This document shows positions 7,826-13,788 of a stretch of DNA of 13,788 nt, piece after piece. The stretch's first letter is position 1; each line of letters begins with the position of its first letter. The stretch is from Methylobacterium sp. GTDB lineage: Bacteria; Pseudomonadota; Alphaproteobacteria; Rhizobiales; Beijerinckiaceae. The notes under the pieces are model-generated. The model did not search any database. It had not been told where the DNA came from and saw only the letters and a program-made list of their open reading frames with translations. Both the position numbers and the translations under genes were made by a program. The DNA lies in contig JADCCH010000361.1 in NCBI GenBank assembly GCA_020252865.1, forward strand, positions 1 to 13,788, written 5' to 3'.

Positions 7826-7889
7826 GAGCATTTTCAAGCGAAGTGGGAACCGGTTCGCGTCAAGAAAATGCGGCAAGGCAAAGAAAGAA
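7826..7889 (+). repeat. REP-like palindromic element, copy 1 of a tandem pair
   Basis: GCATTTTC (7828-7835) pairs with GAAAATGC (7864-7871). Inside, GCGAA and TTCGC pair again around AACCGG. Flanking GA completes the GAGCAT end seen in the other elements. The trailing ggcaaggcaaaga is shared with copy 2, but the final AGAGATAGAGC end is missing here. The motif resembles a dispersed intergenic repeat known to me from many Hyphomicrobiales genomes. Confidence 0.85.
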
Positions 7890-7954
7890 GCATTTTCAAG
7901 CGAAGTGGGAACCGGTTCGCGTCAAGAAAATGCGGCAAGGCAAAGAGATAGAGC
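7890..7954 (+). repeat. REP-like palindromic element, copy 2 of the tandem pair
   Basis: It repeats copy 1 exactly from GCATTTTC (7890) through ggcaaggcaaaga (7946), displaced by 62 bases. It then continues into AGAGATAGAGC (7944-7954), which recurs in reverse at 13562-13572 and so marks the natural end of the element. Exact identity of the two copies suggests a recent duplication. Confidence 0.85.
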
Positions 7955-7988
7955 ATACGAGCTGATCCGGTCAGACCGGAAAATGCTC
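7951..7988. repeat. Third hairpin element directly upstream of coaD
   Basis: Outer arms are GAGCAT (7951-7956) and ATGCTC (7983-7988). Inner arms are TCCGGT (7966-7971) and ACCGGA (7975-7980) with a CAG loop. It shares the GAGCAT/ATGCTC ends of the other elements but has a different centre. It ends two bases before the coaD ribosome binding site. Confidence 0.7.
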
Positions 7989-8007
7989 CAGAGGGAGAAT
8001 GAAGACG

Positions 8008-9102
8008 ATGCCGAACATCGCCTTCTATGCCGGGTCTTTCGATCCGCCAACGGATGGGCATCTCGATGTCATCCGCCGCGCGCTGGCCCTTGCCGATGAA
8101 CTCGTCATCGCCATCGGCACGCATCCGGGCAAGGCGCCGCTTTTCTCGGTGGAAGAGCGTCAGAGCCTGCTCGAAACCGTGGTTGCCGAGATAGCCGGCG
8201 GCAAGCGCGCGCGCGTCACCACCTTCAACGATCTCACCGTGCATGCCGCGCGGCGCGCCGGCTCTTCGATCCTCATCCGCGGCCTGCGCGATGGCACGGA
8301 TCTCGATTACGAGATGCAGCTCGCGGGCATGAATGGCACCATGGCGCCGGAGATCCAAACCGTTTTCGTGCCGGCCTCGCCCCCGGTGCGCCCCATCACC
8401 GCCACGCTCGTGCGCCAGATCGCGTTGCTCGGCGGCGATGTCTCCGGCTTCGTGCCGAAGGCGGTGCTCGCTGCACTGAAAGCCAAATTCGCCCAAAAGG
8501 CGTGCCCCTCGAAGGATCAATCCATGCTTCGCCGTTCGTTTCTTGCCGCCGCCGCCGCGCTCGCGCCGACCATCGCCTTCTCGCCGACCATTGCCTTCGC
8601 GCAAGGCCAGCCGAAGGCCGACCCCGAGAACACGCTCGTGATCGAGCTGAAAAGCGGCCGCGTGGTGATCGCGCTCCGGCCCGATCTCGCGCCGAAGCAT
8701 GTCGAGCGCATCAAGATGCTCGCGCGCAAGGGCTTCTACGATGGCATCGTGTTCCATCGCGTGCTCGATGGCTTCATGGCACAGACGGGCGATCCCACCG
8801 GCACCGGCATGGGCGGCTCGGATCTCGGCAACCTGCCGGCGGAATTCTCCCGCACTGAGCGTTTCGTGCGCGGCGCCGTGGGCATGGCCCGCACGCAGGA
8901 CCCGAACTCGGCCAATTCGCAGTTCTTCATCATGTTCGCGGAAGCGCCGGGCCTCAACGGCCAGTACACGATCTGGGGCCGCGTGGTGGAAGGCATGGAG
9001 CATGTCGACCGGATCCGCCGCGTCGATCCCCAGCGCGAGCGCGTCCCCAAGGAGCAGCTCGACAAGATGATCCGCGTGCGCGTCGCCGCCGATATCCGCT
9101 GA
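8008..9102 (+). CDS. coaD: Phosphopantetheine adenylyltransferase, frame fused through a missing stop to a secreted cyclophilin
   Basis: CoaD transfers AMP from ATP to 4'-phosphopantetheine, the penultimate step of coenzyme A synthesis, in the cytoplasm. Residues 1-162 are a normal-length enzyme: [11 protein letters not shown] at 8-18 holds the nucleotidyltransferase TxGH-type site, [22 protein letters not shown] spans 88-109, and TATLVRQ near 131-137 stands for the usual SSTLVR. GAGGGAG at 7991-7997 fits ATG 8008 (10-base gap) better than ATG 7999, which would almost touch it. The oddity is that no stop follows. A ten-residue linker, [10 protein letters not shown], leads into Met173, the start of a cyclophilin with its own signal peptide, giving 364 residues in total. 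The other two frames also lack a nearby stop, so a single small indel does not explain it. Either coaD lost its stop or this is an assembly error. Confidence 0.85.
   Translation: MPNIAFYAGSFDPPTDGHLDVIRRALALADELVIAIGTHPGKAPLFSVEERQSLLETVVAEIAGGKRARVTTFNDLTVHAARRAGSSILIRGLRDGTDLDYEMQLAGMNGTMAPEIQTVFVPASPPVRPITATLVRQIALLGGDVSGFVPKAVLAALKAKFAQKACPSKDQSMLRRSFLAAAAALAPTIAFSPTIAFAQGQPKADPENTLVIELKSGRVVIALRPDLAPKHVERIKMLARKGFYDGIVFHRVLDGFMAQTGDPTGTGMGGSDLGNLPAEFSRTERFVRGAVGMARTQDPNSANSQFFIMFAEAPGLNGQYTIWGRVVEGMEHVDRIRRVDPQRERVPKEQLDKMIRVRVAADIR
8511..8523 (+). promoter_or_regulatory. Internal ribosome binding site for the secreted cyclophilin
   Basis: GAAGGA (8511-8516) stands 7 bases before the ATG at 8524, inside the continuous coaD frame. 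It is as good as the other sites in this operon. It supports separate translation of the cyclophilin despite the missing coaD stop. Confidence 0.6.
8524..9102 (+). CDS. ppiA: Secreted cyclophilin-type peptidyl-prolyl cis-trans isomerase
   Basis: Read from ATG 8524 this is a 192-residue cyclophilin. Cyclophilins speed cis-trans isomerisation at proline, here probably folding exported proteins in the periplasm. Residues 1-26 form a signal peptide: MLRRSFL, an Ala-rich core and an A-F-A cleavage site before QGQP. Part of the core is an 18 bp tandem duplication ([12 protein letters not shown]). The domain follows with [15 protein letters not shown] at 77-90 (catalytic Arg79), GTGMGG at 93-98, [11 protein letters not shown] at 128-138 and a late [11 protein letters not shown]. 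Its frame continues from coaD without a stop, but the GAAGGA site argues for independent initiation. If only the fusion were made, the signal peptide would be buried and export would fail. It is followed after 39 bases by a cytoplasmic paralogue. Confidence 0.88.
   Translation: MLRRSFLAAAAALAPTIAFSPTIAFAQGQPKADPENTLVIELKSGRVVIALRPDLAPKHVERIKMLARKGFYDGIVFHRVLDGFMAQTGDPTGTGMGGSDLGNLPAEFSRTERFVRGAVGMARTQDPNSANSQFFIMFAEAPGLNGQYTIWGRVVEGMEHVDRIRRVDPQRERVPKEQLDKMIRVRVAADIR
8566..8601 (+). repeat. 18 bp tandem duplication within the cyclophilin signal peptide
   Basis: ccgaccatcgccttctcg (8566-8583) is followed by ccgaccattgccttcgcg (8584-8601), differing at three positions. It encodes PTIAFS then PTIAFA and lengthens the signal peptide by six residues without changing frame. 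Confidence 0.85.
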
Positions 9103-9119
9103 ATTTTTCGAATTCCCGA

Positions 9120-9131
9120 TTGATCGATCAA
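9120..9131. promoter_or_regulatory. 12 bp palindrome overlapping the ppiB ribosome binding site
   Basis: TTGATCGATCAA is a perfect palindrome whose last two bases are the start of AAGGAG. It could be a binding site or a small hairpin affecting translation, or chance. Confidence 0.3.
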
Positions 9132-9141
9132 GGAGTGCCCG

Positions 9142-9606
9142 ATGGCTGAACCCGAAAACACCCTCATCCTCGACACGACCAAGGGCGTCGTGACCATCGA
9201 GATGCGCCCGGACCTCGCCCCCGGCCATGTCGCGCATATCAAGAAGCTCGTGCGCGAGGGCTTCTATGACGGCCTCACGTTCCATCGCGTGATCGATGGC
9301 TTCATGGCGCAGGGCGGCTGTCCGGATGGCACCGGCATGGGCGGCTCCGGTTACCCGGACCTCAAGGCCGAGTTCAATTCCGAGCCGCATCTGCGCGGAA
9401 TCTGCTCCATGGCGCGCGCCCGCAACCCGGATTCGGCCAATTCGCAGTTCTTCATCGTGTTCGACGACGCGACCTTCCTCGACAAGCAATATACCGTCTG
9501 GGGCAAGGTGATCGAGGGCATGGAGAATGTGGACCAGTTCGCGCGCGGCGAGCCCGTGCGCAACCCGGACCGCATCAACAAGGCCACGATCGCGGCGGAT
9601 GCGTGA
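9142..9606 (+). CDS. ppiB: Cytoplasmic cyclophilin-type peptidyl-prolyl cis-trans isomerase
   Basis: This 154-residue cyclophilin has no signal peptide, so it should act in the cytoplasm. FHRVIDGFMAQGG at 47-59 carries the catalytic Arg49. [28 protein letters not shown] and YTVWGKVIEGMENVD complete the family pattern. AAGGAG is 6 bases before the ATG. It strongly resembles the secreted protein just upstream, including the shared PDLAP, GFYDG and GTGMGG stretches, so the pair probably arose by duplication with gain or loss of the export signal. queA begins 3 bases after its stop, which suggests translational coupling. Confidence 0.95.
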   Translation: MAEPENTLILDTTKGVVTIEMRPDLAPGHVAHIKKLVREGFYDGLTFHRVIDGFMAQGGCPDGTGMGGSGYPDLKAEFNSEPHLRGICSMARARNPDSANSQFFIVFDDATFLDKQYTVWGKVIEGMENVDQFARGEPVRNPDRINKATIAADA

Positions 9607-9609
9607 GCC

Positions 9610-10724
9610 ATGACCACGAAACCGGCGGGCGAGGCGTCGCTGACGCTCGCCGATTTCGACTACGAGCTGCCGGAGGCGCGCATCGCGCTGCATCCGGTTT
9701 CCCCACGAGACAGGTCGAAACTGCTCGTGGTGGGGCAGGGTGGGTTCGAGGATCGCCTTTTCCACGACCTGCCCGACCTGCTGAAAGCGGGCGATCTCCT
9801 CGTTTTCAACGATACCCGCGTCATCCCCGCCCGTCTGCTCGGCGAGCGGGATCGCGAGGGCAATCGCGTGGGCATCGAGGCCCTGCTGCTGAAACGGCTC
9901 GATGATTGCACCTGGCAGGCCTTCGCCAGGCCGGGCAAGCGCCTGAAGCCGGGTGATCGCGTGACCTTCGGCGAAAGCGGGGAGGTCTGCCTCATGGGCT
10001 CGCTCGGGGCAGAGGTGATCGCGAAGGGCGAGGAAGGGATCGTGATCTTCCGGTTCGATCGCGCCGGCGCCTCTCTCGACGAGGCCATCGCACTGGTCGG
10101 GGCCATGCCGCTGCCGCCCTACATTCTCGAAGCGCGCAAGCGGCTGGGCGAGGGCGAAGACCCGGCCGATGCCGCTGATTACCAGACCGTTTTCGCGAAA
10201 AACGAGGGCGCGGTCGCTTCCCCCACGGCCTCGCTGCATTTCACGCCGGCGCTCATCGAGCGGCTCTCGGCCAAGGGAATTGGCCATGCCTTCCTCACGC
10301 TGCATGTCGGCGCGGGCACCTTCCTGCCGGTCAAGACGGAAAACATCGCCGACCATCGCATGCATGCCGAATGGGGCGAGATCCGCGCCGAAACCGCGCG
10401 CCGCATCAACGAGACGCGCGCCGGGGGCGGGCGGATCATCGCGGTCGGCACCACGGTCTGCCGCCTGCTCGAAAGCGCGGTGGATGCCTCCGGGCAAATC
10501 CAGCCCTTCCTGGGCGAGACCGATATCTTCCTCAGGCCCGGCCATGTTTTCAGGGGCATGGATGCGCTGATCACCAATTTTCACCTGCCGAAATCGACGC
10601 TGCTGATGCTCGTCTCGGCCTTCGCTGGCACCAAGACGATGCAGCGCGCCTATCAGCATGCCATCGAGAACGGCTATCGCTTCTATTCCTACGGGGATTC
10701 CTCGCTGCTCTGGCCGGGGGGTGC

Positions 10725-10728
<4 letters not shown>
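9610..10728 (+). CDS. queA: S-adenosylmethionine:tRNA ribosyltransferase-isomerase
   Basis: QueA moves and rearranges the ribosyl group of SAM onto preQ1-modified tRNA, giving epoxyqueuosine at the wobble base of GUN-anticodon tRNAs. The protein has 372 residues, near the usual 340-370. Visible blocks are [12 protein letters not shown] at the start, [72 protein letters not shown] and YRFYSYGD near the end. One motif, normally APTAGLHF, reads SPTASLHF here, a mild departure. The gene starts 3 bases after ppiB and its TGA overlaps the tgt ATG as ATGA, so it is clearly in an operon and probably coupled to tgt, the enzyme acting just before it in the pathway. Confidence 0.98.
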
Positions 10729-11858
<1,130 letters not shown>

Positions 11859-11884
11859 GGCCTTCTCGAAAGTCGGGGAGCCTC

Positions 11885-13555
11885 ATGCCGAGCGATATCG
11901 AGATTGCGCGCGCCGCGCGACTGCAACCCATTGGCGCCATCGCGGAAAAGCTTGGCATCCCCGATGAGGCGCTTTCGCCCTATGGCAAATATGTCGCGAA
12001 GGTCGATCTCGATTGGCTGAAGACCAATCGCAGGAAGCAGGGCAAGCTCGTGCTCGTGACGGCCATCAACCCGACGCCGGCCGGCGAGGGGAAGACCACG
12101 ACTACGGTTGGCCTCGGCGATGCGCTCAATCGTATCGGGCGGAAGACCGTCATCGCCCTGCGCGAACCCTCGCTCGGGCCCTGTTTCGGGGTGAAGGGCG
12201 GGGCGGCCGGCGGCGGCCATGCTCAGATCGTCCCGATGGAGCAGATCAACCTGCATTTCACCGGCGATTTCCACGCGATCAGCGCCGCACATAACCTGCT
12301 CTCGGCCATGCTCGACAACCACATTTACTGGGGCAATGCGCTGGGAATCGATACCCGGCGCGTCACCTGGCGGCGCGCGATCGACATGAACGACCGCTCG
12401 CTGCGCGGCCTCGTCTCCTCGCTGGGCGGGGTCGCGAACGGCTTCCCGCGCGAGGATGGGTTCGACATCACCGTTGCTTCAGAGGTGATGGCGGCCTTCT
12501 GCCTCGCGGAGAGCCTCGCCGATCTCGAGGCGCGCCTCGCGCGGATCATCGTGGCGGAAACGCGCGACCGGAGGCCCGTGACCGCAGCCGACCTCAAGGC
12601 CAACGGCGCGATGACCGTGCTCTTGAAGGATGCGCTGCAACCCAACCTGGTGCAGACGCTGGAAGGCAGCCCCGCCTTCGTTCATGGCGGGCCCTTCGCG
12701 AATATCGCGCATGGCTGCAATTCGCTCATCGCCACGAAAAGTGCGCTCTCGCTTGGCGATTTCGTGGTGACGGAAGCGGGCTTCGGCGCCGATCTCGGCG
12801 CGGAGAAGTTTCTCGACATCAAATGCCGCATCGGCGGGCTTGCGCCTGCCGCCGTGGTGATCGTCGCGACCTTGCGGGCGCTGAAGATGCATGGCGGCGT
12901 CGCCAAGGCCGAACTCGGCCAGCCGAACGTCAGCGCCCTTCGCGCGGGCTTCGTCAATCTCGCGCGGCACATCGGCAATATCCGCAAATTCGGCCTCGAA
13001 CCGGTGGTTGCGATCAACCATTTCTCCGCCGACAGCGCGGAGGAGGAGGCCGAACTCATCCGCCTGGTGAAGGAGGAGGCAAAGGCCGAGGCTTTCCTCT
13101 GCAGGCACTGGGCGGAAGGCGGCAAGGGCGCGGAAGCCCTGGCGCGGCGCGTGGCGGAGATCGCGGAGAGCGGTTCGGCCCGCTTTTCGCCGCTCTATCC
13201 CGATGCGATGCCACTCGCCGAGAAGATGCGAACCATCGCCCGCGAGATCTACGGCGCGGCGGATATCGCGATCGCGCCGGATGCCGCAGCGAGGATCGCG
13301 CGGTTCGAGGAGATGGGCTTCGGCCATCTCCCGGTTTGCGTCGCGAAGACGCAAACCTCCTTCTCGGCCGATCCGAAACTGCTGGGTGCGCCCTCGGGCC
13401 ATCTCGTGCCGGTGCGGGATGCGGTGCTCTCCGCCGGTGCGGGCTTCGTCGTGATGATCTGCGGCGATATCCTGCGCATGCCCGGCCTGCCACGAGAACC
13501 TGCGGCCGAGCGCATCCACCTCACGGCCGAGGGCGTGGTGGAAGGTCTGTTCTGA
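11885..13555 (+). CDS. fhs: Formate--tetrahydrofolate ligase
   Basis: This enzyme uses ATP to join formate to tetrahydrofolate, making 10-formyl-tetrahydrofolate for one-carbon metabolism in the cytoplasm. The ATG at 11885 gives 556 residues, the normal length, and GGGGAG lies 4 bases upstream. The phosphate-binding loop [10 protein letters not shown] is at 64-73. [55 protein letters not shown] and the late [13 protein letters not shown] are family hallmarks. It follows tgt by 26 bases on the same strand and is probably the last cistron of the coaD operon. Its link to tRNA queuosine genes is not functional in any obvious way. The frame is open upstream into tgt, but that part lacks family similarity. 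Confidence 0.98.
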   Translation: MPSDIEIARAARLQPIGAIAEKLGIPDEALSPYGKYVAKVDLDWLKTNRRKQGKLVLVTAINPTPAGEGKTTTTVGLGDALNRIGRKTVIALREPSLGPCFGVKGGAAGGGHAQIVPMEQINLHFTGDFHAISAAHNLLSAMLDNHIYWGNALGIDTRRVTWRRAIDMNDRSLRGLVSSLGGVANGFPREDGFDITVASEVMAAFCLAESLADLEARLARIIVAETRDRRPVTAADLKANGAMTVLLKDALQPNLVQTLEGSPAFVHGGPFANIAHGCNSLIATKSALSLGDFVVTEAGFGADLGAEKFLDIKCRIGGLAPAAVVIVATLRALKMHGGVAKAELGQPNVSALRAGFVNLARHIGNIRKFGLEPVVAINHFSADSAEEEAELIRLVKEEAKAEAFLCRHWAEGGKGAEALARRVAEIAESGSARFSPLYPDAMPLAEKMRTIAREIYGAADIAIAPDAAARIARFEEMGFGHLPVCVAKTQTSFSADPKLLGAPSGHLVPVRDAVLSAGAGFVVMICGDILRMPGLPREPAAERIHLTAEGVVEGLF

Positions 13556-13561
13556 TCGGAC

Positions 13562-13650
13562 GCTCTATCTCTGTGTTTTATCGCATTTTCTTCACGCGAA
13601 CCGGCATCCATCCCCGCCTTCGCGGGGACATGCTTCGCTTGAAGATGCTC
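13562..13650 (-). repeat. REP-like element in reverse orientation with a nested hairpin
   Basis: Read on the minus strand, this is the element seen at 7890-7954: GAGCAT, CTTCAAGCGAAG, then CCGGTTCGCGT, GAAAATGC and a final AGAGATAGAGC. At its apex, 28 bases (13605-13632) replace the six found in the coaD-upstream copies. Those 28 bases contain their own hairpin, CCCCGC-CTTC-GCGGGG (13612-13627). It may also help end fhs transcription. Confidence 0.75.
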
Positions 13651-13681
13651 TAGAGGCTTTTGCAATGCGGCAGGGGGTGCT

Positions 13682-13734
13682 AGAGCATGATGTGTTCAGT
13701 CGGAAGCACATCATGCTCTTCTCTTATTATTATC
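13682..13734 (+). terminator. Strong hairpin with T-rich tail, probable end of the coaD-fhs operon
   Basis: AGAGCATGATGTG (13682-13694) and CACATCATGCTCT (13707-13719) form a perfect 13 bp stem with a 12-base loop. The T-rich stretch tctcttattattatc follows. It is 127 bases after the fhs stop and also carries the GAGCAT/ATGCTC ends of the repeat family, so it may be a repeat that serves as a terminator. Confidence 0.55.
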
Positions 13735-13780
13735 GCATGCTTTTTTGTGAAAAACCGGATTCCACTTTTTCACAGCATGC
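13735..13780. repeat. Hairpin element bounded by GCATGC
   Basis: TGTGAAAAA (13746-13754) and TTTTTCACA (13766-13774) pair around an 11-base loop. GCATGC stands on both sides (13735-13740 and 13775-13780). The loop region CCGGATTCCAC resembles the centre of dispersed repeats I know from Hyphomicrobiales. Confidence 0.7.
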
Positions 13781-13788
13781 TCTAGAGC

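Larger units (their letters stand above)
13556..13788. other. Repeat-filled intergenic region after fhs
   Basis: No gene is visible in the 233 bases to the window edge. It holds at least three hairpin elements with GAGCAT/ATGCTC or GCATGC ends, several CTAG tetranucleotides at their borders, and an AT-rich stretch near 13719-13734. The window ends on the palindrome GCTCTAGAGC (13779-13788). Confidence 0.75.

Noticed and set aside
7999..8007. ATG 7999 as the coaD start
   Set aside because: It lies one base after GAGGGAG, too close for normal initiation. ATG 8008 has a 10-base gap and gives the usual CoaD N-terminus.

Overview
The window is a GC-rich, densely coded piece of an alphaproteobacterial chromosome. 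Gene content, gene order and dispersed repeats point to the order Hyphomicrobiales (Rhizobiales). The run coaD, secreted cyclophilin, cytoplasmic cyclophilin, queA, tgt is, as I recall, a familiar rhizobial-type order, and gyrA lies upstream. The palindromic elements ending in GAGCAT/ATGCTC also resemble repeats common in that order. The genus cannot be fixed from the sequence alone.

Left part (1-3146). The start of a periplasmic two-domain rhodanese runs off the left edge on the minus strand. It is divergent from an Lrp/AsnC regulator that closely resembles the cysteine-responsive DecR/YbaO type, which suggests a small sulfur-handling unit. A MarC-family membrane protein converges on the regulator. 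After a 282 bp intergenic region comes an HD-GYP phosphodiesterase with a degenerate receiver-like N-terminus, best started at a GTG.

Middle (3249-7751). gyrA encodes a complete DNA gyrase A subunit with an unusual Gln at the main quinolone-resistance position. It converges on ppk2, a polyphosphate kinase of the PPK2 family. ppk2 is divergent from a HAD-family phosphatase. The 168 bp between them carries four head-to-tail copies of an 18 bp unit containing CCATGG.

Right part (7752-13788). A repeat-filled intergenic region holds two tandem 62 bp palindromic units and one further hairpin. It leads into a probable six-cistron operon: coaD, secreted cyclophilin, cytoplasmic cyclophilin, queA, tgt and fhs. 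The unusual point is that coaD has no stop codon. Its frame runs straight into the signal peptide and body of the secreted cyclophilin, although that gene keeps its own ribosome binding site and ATG. queA and tgt make queuosine-modified tRNA, fhs feeds formate into one-carbon folate metabolism, and coaD makes a coenzyme A precursor. A cluster of further hairpins, one of them a copy with a second small hairpin at its apex, follows fhs and probably includes the operon terminator.

No new multi-gene system such as a defence island, CRISPR array or prophage is visible. Most of the window is housekeeping. The observations most worth a second look are the coaD-cyclophilin read-through, the 18 bp repeats in the ppk2/HAD promoter region, the nested and tandem palindromic repeats, and residue changes in GyrA.
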